Of a stretch of DNA of 64,000 bases, positions 1 through 11,528 are shown one piece after another. The notes under the pieces were generated by a model. The model saw only the letters and a program-made list of their open reading frames with translations, was not told the DNA's origin and made no database searches. The stretch is taken from the NCBI GenBank assembly GCA_026874595.1, contig CM049318.1:58874250-58938249 (forward strand), read 5' to 3'. This DNA is from Sipunculus nudus. Lineage: Eukaryota; Annelida; Sipuncula; Golfingiida; Sipunculidae. The translations under genes and the position numbers were made by a program. Position 1 is the first letter of the stretch; the number at the start of each line of letters is the position of its first letter.

Positions 1-1550
1 CATTTCGGCTGAAGACATCCAGGCTATTATGCAACACACCTCACTCTATTTCCCCTTGCCACTCAATCCATGCCTCACTTCACCTTTCCCACTGGAGTTT
101 GCTGCACCCTCCCCCCTCATTATTAGGTAATATTTGTAATATTATTTTTCGCAATATGACAGTAAACCTTCTCCGTGCCGATTGCATGGAAACGTATTGC
201 TATGTTGCCATCTTCAATAATAAAGTTAATTTGTATACACGTATTCAAAGAGTTTAAATTAAATTAAGTTTAGCTTAATTGCACTTTATTTTTGGCTATA
301 AATGGGGAATGTGATTGTCCAATAATATATGTTTAAGACTTACCTCATCAAAAATACAGATTTTATGCAAAATGTAATGACAACTGTTCATTTCCATACT
401 AATTTTCAATTTTTAAATTTCAAATTAAAATTTAGGGTTTAAATAAAGTATTAAAATAAATTGAGTGTGATAAAATTATGAAATATAAAAAAATGAATCC
501 CTGATGGTGTTTCAATTGAATACACTCAGCAGATTTCTGATGTGTTTGAGCCCAAAAAGCCAATTAACACTGAAAATATAACGTCATTTATTTAATCCAA
601 AAAAACTTATCTTCAAATAGTGGATTTTAAAATTTAAAACAAGACTTTGCACTAAATTTTCAAAATAATTCGATCAAGTTGATGATTAGGACTAAATATG
701 CCTGTTTATACCCATAGCAATAGTAAAGTTTAAAAAATATACGCTTTTTGATGTTTATATTTATGTTTATATTTCAATTCATTTTAAAATTCAATTAAAG
801 GTAAAAAAATAACATTTGTAACTTCATTTGATTGTCGAATTAAATAAACACAAACAAATTGCCACATGCTGTTCATAAAAGTCTACTCGGCAGCAGAAGA
901 TGATTATACATTTATTTTAAACAAATAATCAATAATTTAATTACTTTAAGTAGCTAAAAATTGCAGGCTTGAAATGTGCCAATTGACTAAAATTACATTA
1001 TTATTTCATTTGGTTCACCAAATTGATGATTAAGAATAATCCTGTCTTTTTAAATCCCAAATAACAGTAAGGTTTTAAAATAATATGCGTTTTTTATATT
1101 TTGAACTTTTAAATTTGAAATTTGAAGGTTGAAAATTTGAAATAGAATTTCGAAATTAATATAATGGATTCAGCACATCAAAATTAGGTTTTGTGGTTGC
1201 TCTGATTGAATTTTGCAGTTTATATTTATAGCAATTTCGAAGAATGAACCCTCGACATTACCCCATATTTAAAAAAAAGTATGGACCGAGGTTAGTTTAT
1301 AACATTGCCGATTTCAGTCCTTTTGGACACTTTTTAAGAGGGGTAATGTTTTGAAATATGATCTGCATGATTCACTTTAACAGAAAATGGCATCAAACCT
1401 AATAATGACGGGGTGTAGCAAAACTTAAAATTTCAGAATTGGCCCCAGGACTACCTTGTCCGAAAAATGTTTTTTAGACTCCCAAGTTGCATCAGACTGC
1501 ATATAAATAAGGTTTTTAATGTTAAATTCTCAACACAGTGCATGAAGGTT
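1..1550. other. AT-rich intergenic DNA, nothing recognised
   Basis: No open frame of note and no recognised repeat. The stretch is very AT-rich, with oligo-A/T runs and AAATTTGAAA-like short motifs around 1080-1150 that give it low complexity. I see no coding signal on either strand. Confidence 0.6.
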
Positions 1551-2498
1551 TCACAGGGTGCAAATGCCAATTAGGTTGGTGCGAATTTATTCATTGATTT
1601 GTGTAGCCCTGAAGAAAAGACCCTCTTGCCAAGATTATGTTTGTTGCGGATTCGGGCAACACCATGCGTTTTCGTCTGAGATTTGTTCATTTATGTCCAC
1701 CAGGTGGCGCCAACAAACGAGCCTTTTCTTACAAACGTGTCACTTCTATCGCCGTAAATTTTTAACATCAATATTTTTGGGTGACCGAAGATGCCAGAGA
1801 GGACACAGAGGAATCCTCGAGTAACCAGGTCTAAAAAACTCAACCCAATAAGTTCCTACGATTCTTGTACAGTTCTCTGATACCAGTAGAGTAACAGATG
1901 CAGACAATAGCCAAAAATAAATTTGTTTCTCCTCTAGATATAATCCTACCACATCCTATGTAGTAAGAGACTAACATCACATCCATGCACTAAGCAAGCA
2001 GCCTAGTCAATTCAGCTTGATCTTACCTTGCACCAAGTTTATTATTTATAGACCTTAGCTCTTCATCTCTGTCTCCTCTGAATTTCTCCTAATCTTTGAA
2101 TCTAATAGTTAATAGATAATAGTTAAACATTCACATAGATATAATCTTTATCGTTTCTAAGGAGCGCCTAGGGCGGGGTCCCGGACTTCCTCAACTACGG
2201 CGCTCAAGGGCCATCCTTTCCTTCTTAATAATAAGAAATAGTATAGTAACAGGCCTGTAACGAAAATTTAAATTTGGTAACCGCCTCGTACTCGTATAGA
2301 TGAGAGTTTACCCTGTAAAATTGATTCAATCCGACCTAAGTGTGCCTGATCAAAATATTCGACGTTCAGCGTAAGAACATGCAACAGCTCCTGCATAACA
2401 TGCATAGTGCGCTTGTGCTGATATATTTTGGACATAAATTGTAACATAATATCCATTGTGTACAAAAATATATTAACACTTACTCTCAATAAAATCAG
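1551..2498. other. Unassigned stretch, weakly retroelement-like
   Basis: TGGCGCC at about 1703-1710 is followed about 90 bases later by a short plus-strand frame starting ATGCCAGAGAGGACACAG (about 1791) and running only 30 codons. This resembles the primer-binding-site and leader layout of an LTR retrotransposon. However, no LTR pair, gag or pol motif is visible. A GC-richer block at 2160-2215 is also unexplained. The classification is weak inference. Confidence 0.2.
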
Positions 2499-3125
2499 AT
2501 GAATGTTGTCTCCATCCGTTCTTGTTTACAGTCTGGCAAGGCATGCTGGGAAGGCTTACTACAGGGTCTAGCAGTAGGTGACGTCAGGGGACCTATGACG
2601 GAAAAAACGTCTATCGGATGTTTTAAGATAATTTGCATATGCTCCTATATAAATTTGCATAATATTCCCTTTTGGGGTTGTGTCGAATCAGATGGGAAAC
2701 TCTCCCACTCAGACATTTGGACTCCATTCCTATATGAACGGAGGCTGAATATTCGCGTTAGTACTAATGCAGTCATGCATACTGAGGCTTACTTTCTTAT
2801 GATAAAGTTTTTATCATTTTTCTCAAGAATTGCATGCAATAGCAGCCAGGAACTAACATCAGTTATAAACCTTCAATTGACGAAAAATATGCAACATCCT
2901 TTTTTTCATTTGAAATGCAAACAATGTTTAGGTCAGCAGAATGTCATTCATCTGAGCTATAGCGATCACCCCTTGTCCGTTGTACTTAAAATCAAGGAAG
3001 GATTGATTGAATTGCAGGGCCATTATGATTTTAGCCCTGCTTATTGCATGCTCCCATCATTGGCCGTGCACGCGTTCTGTCTGGGGGCTCGTGCTTCAAC
3101 TAAACTAACTTGTTCGTGTTTATGA
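2499..3125 (+). other. Unrecognised 208-codon open frame
   Basis: This is an ATG-initiated open frame long for so AT-rich a region. The product is Cys-, His- and Ser-rich with no signal peptide, membrane segment, repeat or domain I recognise. No splice-site pair or poly(A) signal clearly frames it. It could be a chance open frame, a decayed transposon ORF or a lineage-specific gene. I would not call it a gene without transcript evidence. Confidence 0.15.
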
Positions 3126-4140
3126 CAAGAATTTTCGAATAATACGTAACAACTCCGGTACTTTTTGAGTTAAATGTTGTCTAAAACCTTATTCCCATCA
3201 TGACTCGAAGGTATATAATGGAATAGGACCCGTTGATTCGTTTTCTAACCGGTCTAAGAATTTCCTCGAACTTTGACAAATATTTATTTTGTTTTACAAT
3301 TGAGTCAAGTGTTCCTGGCCGTCTTACATTTCTTAACTGGAAGAGGGTCGTTTTCATTCTCCACACAGACGATTTATCCATGAATGTCAAGGGTAAACGT
3401 CTGCCAAAATAGATCTCCCCCCTGTAGGTTGGGTCGTATTGATTAGAAACGACCTCTGGCGAGCCAATCCTGAACATGGCTCATTAAATTTGTGACTTTC
3501 CCGGAATCACTACCTGTGTTTAACCTTCATCGTGCGTGTTTTCAGGAGATCTGCCCAGGGATTACATAAGTTAAGTAAGTTTCAATATGTGTGATTTATT
3601 TTTAACGACAGAGTTTACCTGATTCCCTCTAAATAGCCTTCCATTTATTCGAAGGGAACTGAAACTGGGCGATATATTTTAATTAGGTCATGTTTTTGCT
3701 AAATTTATTAAAATCAAAATTTAGATGCGAAGGCGAAATGTAAGACAATAATTATGAAAGGAAAACATATGGAACGGAATGCAAAGACCGCTGGTGACGC
3801 AAGCGGATGAAGGTGTGAAAAGATAACAGATGAAACTTTTTTTATTACTAAGTCAATAGATGAGCGCATGTTTGTAAAAAAAAATACCTGTGTTTCCATG
3901 TGTTTCCATCTGCGGGGAGTGTTTGTTGGTAAGGGGACGTGTCTCAGCAAAGTAGATACCGGAATAACGCCGTTTTTAACCACGCACATATCCTCAAATT
4001 TATCGAAGGGGTTTCTCGAATGTCAACTCTCTTCGGTGAAATCATAAACGAGTATTTCCGAAAAATCAGCGTCAGGTGCGTGTAGCCTACATTTCACAAC
4101 ATATTTATTATTCTTAGGCTAGAAATATTGATTATTCACT
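3126..4140. other. Intergenic DNA, nothing recognised
   Basis: Two minus-strand open stretches (about 3181-3477 and 3714-3989) have no recognisable domain and no convincing splice context. They read as chance frames. No repeat family identified elsewhere in the window matches here. Confidence 0.5.
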
Positions 4141-4145
4141 TTTTT

Positions 4146-4178
4146 ACAATAACATTAACATTAACATTAACATTACAA
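4146..4178 (+). repeat. (AACATT)n short tandem repeat
   Basis: About four to five copies of the hexamer AACATT, degrading to ACAATA at the right edge. A simple-sequence repeat; it is not the TTAGGG telomere motif. Confidence 0.8.
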
Positions 4179-4762
4179 TAACAATACACACTCATATCCA
4201 TACAGCCATACAGATCTGATGAGCATAAAGTGAATATTCAGAAATAGCAGAATGTAGTGACAGAGTGACAAAGTAGTCTGTCAAATCACCAGCAGACGTC
4301 TCTCCAAATCGTCCAAAAGTAACCTCAAAGAAAAACTTGCCGATTCTGTTAAACCTTAGTGAAAAGCATGACTTTTTCTTGTACCTGTACATTTTGAATT
4401 TGATGTATCCAACTTCAACCTGTCAGCATGGTTGAACTTACAATAAGATCCACGCTAGCAACCTACGCCCTGTTAATGGACAGTCAGCAATACGGACTGA
4501 CGGGTAAAGATGCCTCCCTAGTAGCTCACATGACTTCCAGTAAACTTGGGTAAAGCTGTGTGTGTCCATGTGCGCGTATGTGCTTATATATGTGAGCTGA
4601 CAGAGGTATTCAATTATAGCAGGTAGCAGGTGTTCCCAAAATTATGCTTGAGTGACGTCATTTTACCAGGAATCCCCGCTCCTGTGGCGACTGGCTGTAA
4701 CGCATATACGCATATACGCACATACGCTGACGAGCACATGGAAGCACATGTTAACTACTTAA

Positions 4763-5010
4763 CTCACGCAATTATGAACGAAATCTAATGAAATTTTCAG
4801 GCCTTTTTTGGGGTATGGGCTAGGGAAGAGTCTATTAGATTTGGTGTGGATCTGGCACATGACCCGGGTTCAGTAACGTCATCAAGGGATATTCACAAAT
4901 GTAAAGTCACTTGTTGATATGGGCAGAATAAGTGAATGCAAACGCATGGCGGTGGCTTGCATTCCTCAGAATAAGGATTTCTAGCTGTATTTAATTTTAT
5001 CATAAACAAG
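4763..5010 (+). repeat. Interspersed repeat family R, copy 1
   Basis: The unit runs from an ATGAACGAAATCTAATGAAA-like head through ATTTTCAGG, a TGGATCTGGCACATGA motif, ATATTCACAAATGTAAAGTC and GGCGGTGGCTTGCATTC, ending near CTAGCTGTAT. The same ordered motifs occur at 32.66-32.90 and 50.44-50.72 kb on the plus strand and at 59.88-60.13 kb on the minus strand. Copies have diverged but stay collinear, which marks a dispersed repeat. No coding frame or terminal inverted repeat is evident, so the transposon class is unknown. Confidence 0.7.
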
Positions 5011-5419
5011 CTCAAAACTAATTTACTTATTCGTAAAACTGGGCCAATAATATTATAACTATTTTTTTTTCTATATCCATGTATCGGCATATTATCGAGG
5101 TGATATATGTTAACTGGCGAAGTGACTCCATTAGCTATTCTGCTTCAAGTATTATATATTTTTAAATGAAAAGTCTTCCCGTCTTCCTGCTTTGGTCCAC
5201 AAACCGTAGTCCATATTTAAGTTATCAAATAATGTGTGGTACTTTGATCTATTAAGAATACATTGGCCGATAAACAGAAACTTGCCTTAAATTGGTTAAA
5301 ACAATATTTTATTGCAGAAAAAGCAATGAGGATCAGAAAACGAAGCCCTATATTAATCCTTCTCCTCAAACTACACATAAGTATAAATTCAACAAAATAA
5401 ATACATGTGTAATCAACAA

Positions 5420-5482
5420 AATATACACATATATACATATATATATATATATATAAACATACATATATATATATATATATAC
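5420..5482. repeat. (TA)n/(TACA) microsatellite
   Basis: Alternating TA with interspersed CATA units. It creates spurious Tyr/Ile-rich open frames on the minus strand that should not be annotated as genes. Confidence 0.9.
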
Positions 5483-5699
5483 GTTTACACATATAAAACA
5501 TTACACAATGAGTATGTTCAGACATTATGAATGTATGTTAAGGTGAGCAACATATGTGCTAGGGGACCTATGTGTAATTCTATTACATCATCTTGGAAGT
5601 ATAATAACATGACCGACAAATCACTATGTGAATCGTTTTGTTACAGAAATAAAGTTGTACATGTGACCGAACATCTTACAGTTTTCATCATATGATAAA

Positions 5700-6300
5700 A
5701 CGTCACTCCCCATTAAAAGAACATTTATGTTTTGATAAGCAACAGGAATGTTCGAGAATAAATTCACTCTGTGTGTCACATACAATAATTAAAAGAATTA
5801 ATAAATAGTGTTCTGGGGCCTCCTCGTGCTGCCCACAAGAACAAAATGGATTATCAATACAATGGTTTGCATACAGGTGAGCTTTCAACGAGCTGCAACC
5901 CAGTCTCATTCTTGTTTGGAATATCCGTGCAGCTCGGCTTCCACTAAAATGACTAAGGTGGTTTAAGTAAATATCCTTCTATTCTTCTTTAAAAACTATG
6001 AATTGATGGACTATCTCTCTTAACCTGATCTAAAGAATTCCGCAATTTTGTCGGCGATATAACAAATGAATTTAGTCTGGCCGAGGTGCGAGCTGCTGGT
6101 GCGCGCAAATCGGCTTTATTACGCAATTCGTAACGTGAGGAGTTTCCGACAGTATTCGGTATTAGCTGGCACAGGTATGCGGGTGCCAAACCTTTAATCA
6201 TTTTGTAAAATGACACCAACTTTTTAACCCTTCGCCTCTCTGCTAGAGTTTGCCGTCCTGTTCCAGTATAAATTAGCCGATGACTGGTGCCTTATATTAG
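5700..6300 (-). pseudogene. Decayed LINE ORF2 C-terminal region
   Basis: Two minus-strand segments match the C-terminal part of non-LTR retrotransposon polyproteins. The upstream one (6300-5989) encodes LVSFYKMIKGLAPAYL followed by a TVGNSSRYELRN-type motif, typical of the region after the reverse-transcriptase thumb. The downstream one (5909-5703) encodes RLGCSSLKAHLYANHCIDNP followed by FCSCG, the Cys-containing tail of the same ORF2 type. The two parts lie in different frames separated by stops, so the copy is dead. The 5' end, endonuclease and catalytic FADD-type box are absent. The family looks Jockey/CR1-like, from memory only. Confidence 0.8.
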
Positions 6301-6685
6301 ATTAGGCTGTACGCTCTGAACATAGCGTGTGACTTCCCGGTGACCTTCCACTCACAAGCTATGAGAAATGAAAGGATTCTTCAGGTTTGCAAGCACCCAA
6401 ACCGGAGACTTGGTAAGGTAAAATCTTATTGGCTTAGCGTGTAAACAACAATGGTTGCGCCCATGCGAAGCTCGTTGTGCGCCACTGCAAGAGAGGAAAT
6501 TTGCAAACAGTGGAGGATATTTTAGTCACCTCAGACCACACCAGCAGTTTAGTTTAGACTGTCCTGAAAGGTTACGATTGCATCCTGTGTATACCAAAGT
6601 AGGTGGTTTTAATATTACGCAGGAGGGAATTCCACAGAGACGGCACCGCCTGGTGGCCAAACCTGACGGAAAACCGCGGTCTCGT
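6301..6685. other. Unassigned spacer between LINE and inverted-repeat element
   Basis: A plus-strand open frame at 6455-6712 (85 codons, Arg/Pro-rich) runs into the left arm of the inverted-repeat element. It has no recognisable domain. It is probably chance or part of the mobile element's flank. Confidence 0.4.
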
Positions 6686-7973
6686 GCAGCGGTTAGTGGA
6701 GCGAATAGTTGAGCATTATGCAGCAGATAGCTGTAACAATGATGATACAAGCACCAAATTTGGCACGGATACTCCTTAGACATTACTTTTTTTTTAAAGT
6801 ATGCGTGCGACTTGAAAATCAAGATTTTTTTCAAGATGGCCGCTATACAGATATATAAATGGGATATTTACCACAGAATCTCACCACTTTGGTCAATTTG
6901 GATGATCTTGGTGTCTAAAAGTAGTTTTTTTGACTACGGGAAAGCTAAAAATTCACTTCTTAACCTTCTAAGTAGCTCCTTTTTATCATTTTTAGTAAAA
7001 AATTGTGAAAAAATATATATATAGACTAGGACATATTTTACGAAATTTTTGAATTATTAGAATGTAATACCTGAAGATTTTATTGGCGGAGGTAACCGCC
7101 TCTATTTTTTTTATGGTTGCTTAACTAATCTATTTATGCTTAACTAATCTACATCAGCAAAATTCAATTCAATCAGTCCATACGAGGTTAGACATGCCTG
7201 ACATCCAGATGAATTTAAATTTGGCCTATAACCGTCGCATTTGCAGCTACATAGTCCGGTAAAAAATAGCGGACATCTTGTTTTATTTACATTTACGTTT
7301 CTGTCAAAAATAATTGGTGTCTACTTAAAGACAATATTCGAGCCAGACAATTGACATTTAAATATAATTTGATTGGAGTTCAGCCTGCTTCAGGATCATT
7401 TGTGGGAAATATAGATTTTATTGGCGGCCATTTTTAAAAATGGCGCCTATCTTGAAAATTCCCATAATTCACAGTGGCATTATCTTTAATTTCCATCTGG
7501 AAATAATGAAGAGCCTTTGTACCGCATTTCATGCTTGCATCACCATTGCACTTTTTTTCAGTATCCCGCCTCACTTATATTGCTATATAGTCTATACAAA
7601 CAGGCATGCAAACTTTATAGAGTAATCGTAGTGGATTTTTTAACTAAGGCCAATATAAGTCAAAAGTTAGCTTCTGAGAGATTTTAGAGTCCCAGATTTG
7701 GAATCTACAAGGTCAAAAATGTAAACTGTGATACCAGAATCATTCATATTTGGCAAGTCTGTGCATATTTATTGCAAAACGTTATATTTGTGTACCCGAT
7801 ATGGATGCCATCTTGAAAATCGGCAGCCATTTTGATTTTCAAGTGGCCCGCGTACTTTTTCAAAAGAGTAATGTCTAAGGAGTATCCGTGCCAAATTTGG
7901 TGCTTGTATCACCATTTGAAAGATTCCTCTGACATATTATGTTATCTGCTGCACTGCATGGCGTAACCGCTGC
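6686..7973. mobile_element. 1.3-kb long-inverted-repeat (foldback/MITE-like) element
   Basis: The left arm (about 6686-6835) and the reverse complement of the right arm (about 7808-7973) share GCAGCGGTTA, GCAGCAGATA, GATACAAGCACCAAATTTGG, CACGGATACTCCTTAGACAT, ACTTGAAAATCAA and TTCAAGATGGC in the same order. Arms are about 140 bases and clearly diverged. The interior has no transposase-like frame. Some interior motifs (AAGATGGCCGCC-like) recur in short form in other repeats here. A non-autonomous DNA element is the simplest reading; no target-site duplication was identified. Confidence 0.75.
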
Positions 7974-8454
7974 TTAACGAGCGTAGCTATGTTGTGACAT
8001 AGTGACGCTAGCTTGGCTTGGTATTTCACTTATCAGTATCAAGTCGACTACTGTGGTTGGCCTATTAGGAAAATACATGCATCATTTGAAACGTCATAAA
8101 CGTTCTTCTATATTGATGCATGTGTAGATTACATATAGAACAATTTAGTGTTGAAAATTGCACAAAAATTATTTCATAATATATTATATGTCAAAATATG
8201 AAGTGTGAGTAAAGAAAATATGATATTTTTGTTGTGGGATTTTGTCCTGTTTTTATTTGGAGGGTGAGCTGTAGTTAGTGACTTTGAGCGATTCCTCTTA
8301 TTCCGGGAGGGGGGGGTTGTGCTACGGGGGCAAAGGCATCAGCAAGAATTTAAATTGCATTCCTGCTAAATGCAGCGTTGTACTGGTGGACAATACTACC
8401 AAAATGTCACAATAGAGAACGGCTTGAGGAACAAAGTCATTAAATTAATAATAG

Positions 8455-8635
8455 AGTCAAACCTTGAAATTACGACAACCAACGGAACCCCAATGAAGTG
8501 GTCGCATTTTCGAGGAAGTCGTCTAAGAGAGGTCTGGTGTATAAAGCAAATGAGAATTAGGACCGATAAAAAGTGGTCGTTATTTTGAGGTGGTCGCTAA
8601 ACTGAGGTGGTCGTTAGGTGGGCTTTTACTATATA
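8455..8635 (-). mobile_element. DNA-transposon terminus (GACCAC-rich end)
   Basis: Read on the minus strand this begins AAAGCCCACCTAACGACCAC and continues with repeated GCGACCAC/ACGACCAC units and GGTCCTAATT. A similar series (AAAGCCTCGCTTAACGACC, GTTTAGCGACCACTTTTT, CGGTCCCAGTTT) occurs on the plus strand at 56157-56275. The two are diverged ends of one transposon family in opposite orientation. The partner terminus was not found for either copy. A short plus-strand frame here (8370-8588) is not coding. Confidence 0.55.
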
Positions 8636-8639
8636 AACC

Positions 8640-9515
8640 ATCACACCTCGACCATCAACTTTTCCCCTGTCGTGTTTAAGCAAGGCTGTCAATCAACGAA
8701 TCCGTCAGAGACATTTTTGTCGGAAATTCAACAAACCTGCAGTGATATTTATCAGTTTGAAGCTTTTAATTAGACTTTTCTGGCACAAGGTAGCTATTCT
8801 TTGAACGTTTAAAAACATATCCGACCCTCAGTTCGGTTTGTTCTGAGTGACATGGTACGAGATTTCACCGCAGTTTCTGCAATGACTTGTTCTGTCAGTA
8901 CGAGGCAGTCAGTACAGACTTCCCATTTATCAAAAGCGAAGACTGCCGCTATAGTTTGACCTGATCTCTCTCAGCTGAGGCTCAATCAATGCGCGATGCA
9001 ATCTGATGATACAAAGAGAAATCACGTGATATAGAAGGAAACAGACCACGAAGGTACGATCAAATTAAAGATCCCGAAAAGTGTTCATCAAAGACGTGCT
9101 CTTGTAAAGGTGAAAGGTCAAATGGAGATGAGGTTAGATAAGCGGAATTTATCATTCGCAAAGCCATCTACGCTTCGTCACACCAATGTTAACGGCATAT
9201 CATTTTTTTACTCCGGTGGTTGTCTGACACGAGAAAGGACGTAAACAAAGATGTTTTAAAATTTATTTATAACATTTTTCAAAATATTTCGTGTAATAAA
9301 TTCCCTCGATTATTTTAAGGTATGGAACATGGACTAACTGTTGTGTTAGTTATATGCGCCATTTCAAAAACTGAAATATCCATTTTTTTATTTTTGCTGA
9401 TGTATAACTATATATTGATGATTTAAACATTTAAGAATAAATGACATGTTTATTTTTTTTGTTACATTTTTTACAACTTAATTCATATAGGCATGACAGA
9501 AAATATAGTATACTT
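8640..9515. other. Intergenic DNA, nothing recognised
   Basis: No open frame, repeat match or RNA gene seen. AT-rich towards the right edge. Confidence 0.5.
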
Positions 9516-9520
9516 ACAGT

Positions 9521-9575
9521 GATGAGGTGAGATGAGATGAGAGAAAGAGAGAAAGAGACAAAGGAAGAGAGAGAG

Positions 9576-9635
<60 letters not shown>

Positions 9636-9645
9636 AGAGGTGACC
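9521..9645. repeat. (GA)n microsatellite
   Basis: GATGA units grade into a long interrupted GAGA run. It produces an artificial Ser/Leu-rich minus-strand frame (9514-9771) that is not a gene. Confidence 0.95.
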
Positions 9646-10274
9646 AATCAAGAAGATGGAAGTCTTGATATCGACCAAATTGACAGTAATTTTATTTAGC
9701 CCCAGGTACACAAACTGTACAATAAATGTACCAGTGAGGTATATTTTCTTACCTGGAGAGACCTTGGTCAATACTTTTATATATTACCGCCTTCGTGTCG
9801 GGATTCCAAGGGAAATTCTCCCAATTATTTTCTAATCTTTGATCATACAGATGAATTATGTTGTTATCTGGTTCCCTGTAGCAATTCGCAGCTCACGAAA
9901 ACAGGTCCAGTTTTGAGTTGGGCGTCAGTTGGCCCCCATACGGCGTTTGCTTACCTGGCTTAATTATGGATATTATCTTACAAGACCGACAGAGGCCTGT
10001 TTACTCGGCTGTTAAATTAAAGCTTGTATTCGAAACACACTTTCATTTTCCGAAATTACCGAGGCGTACCATGTAGGAGCATTCAAGGGTATATTATCAG
10101 GTTCCCTAGGGAAGATGTGCAAACTTTTAAAACTGTTTACGTTTAAGTGCGGAACATTCGGTCATGCTTACAAATATTTACATTAAGACGTATTTATGTC
10201 ATTTCCGGGGACGCAGCCGGAATTAAGAGACGGAGGGGGTTGGCATACTGCTAGGCCAATTGTGCACATGCATG

Positions 10275-10314
<40 letters not shown>

Positions 10315-10768
10315 GGGAGACATGATTGCAGGCGATCAAAATTTCCTCATTAATGCAGAGAGATTTTCCAGTATTTGGAGTTAACACGGGAAATTCGTTA
10401 AAAAGTAAACAGACACATTTATAGGTTGGTCCGGTCTATTCTATATGGCACCATACTAATATCCTACGAATCTATGTTAAAAATGATGAACATATGTGTT
10501 TGCTCGTCAAAGTTTTCAGTAGAGTTTTTCGTTATGTCTTATTCTGACACTCTGGCATTTCGGTACACTATTATTCGTGAATGGAACAAAAGTATTAAGA
10601 CATAATAAACACCAGATGTTTGTACATTGTAAAACGCCCATGACTATAGTTTGTTCCACCAGTCAGTGTCCATTGAAATTTTGTAATTATTCTGTTACAC
10701 TTAAATATTATCACACAGTTTGAAACAAAAGTTGGTCAGGGACCTAAGGCCGATTTTGAGATGTAATA
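9646..10768. other. Intergenic DNA with a (TA)n tract
   Basis: The only structured element is an uninterrupted TA tract at about 10275-10310. The rest lies downstream of the sulfotransferase gene and could include part of its 3' untranslated region, but nothing shows this directly. Confidence 0.4.
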
Positions 10769-10774
10769 TTTATT
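10769..10774 (-). terminator. Candidate poly(A) signal for the sulfotransferase gene
   Basis: TTTATT on the plus strand is AATAAA on the minus strand, about 755 bases beyond the sulfotransferase stop codon. The hexamer is common in AT-rich DNA, so this is only a candidate. Confidence 0.2.
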
Positions 10775-11528
10775 CATATATACAAATGGACCAACAATTA
10801 CATTTAGCACTTGTTGCTACCTTAGAATCTTGTGACCAAGTGACATGGCGTCTATCTTGGGTCTGTAAATATTTTTATAACATTTATGAGACTAATTAAA
10901 AAACCCGCAGCTTTAAAAGTTAGTTATTTGAGCATGTGACCATTGGCCGTAACGTTCATCAGAGGGACAAAGATGTTGTGAAAGAAGTTTTCTCATATAT
11001 TAATTTTAAAGAATTACCTTTTTTTAGTTTTTTTTAGTTATTTAGGCCTGTACCTCACTCCTCCATTGCAGTTTATGTTTTTAATTAATCAGTTAATTTA
11101 AGAAAAGATTTGCAAATTTTAATGGGCATCCTACTGTGGAGAGGATTATAGTATCTATATTCTGCTGGATAAAGGTGGTGTACCATCGTGTTTAAGCCCT
11201 TTGACAGAGGTCTCTAGTTCGGGGTCAGCCCATTTTCTTCCATTCACACGTCAAACACCCTGACCATAACATCCCCATGCACCGTTCTTTTGAGAGAGCA
11301 ATTCTATGACTGGTTGATCATAAATGAGTTTAATGATTTCTTAAATGAGTGAAATTACTCCAATCAAATATATTACGTAATATACGTTACTGCATTACAT
11401 GTGATAAGATATTACAGCAGACTCACCATGACCCGGGAGAAATCACTGGTTTGGATTACTATCGGTGAAGGAGAAATAATATTTATAATGAGAATTTGGC
11501 ACTGAACACAAATGCGGATACGAACATC

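Noticed and set aside
4146-4178. Interstitial telomere repeat
   Set aside because: The unit is AACATT, not TTAGGG or a known telomere variant.
9514-9771. Ser/Leu repeat frame
   Set aside because: Made by a (GA)n microsatellite.
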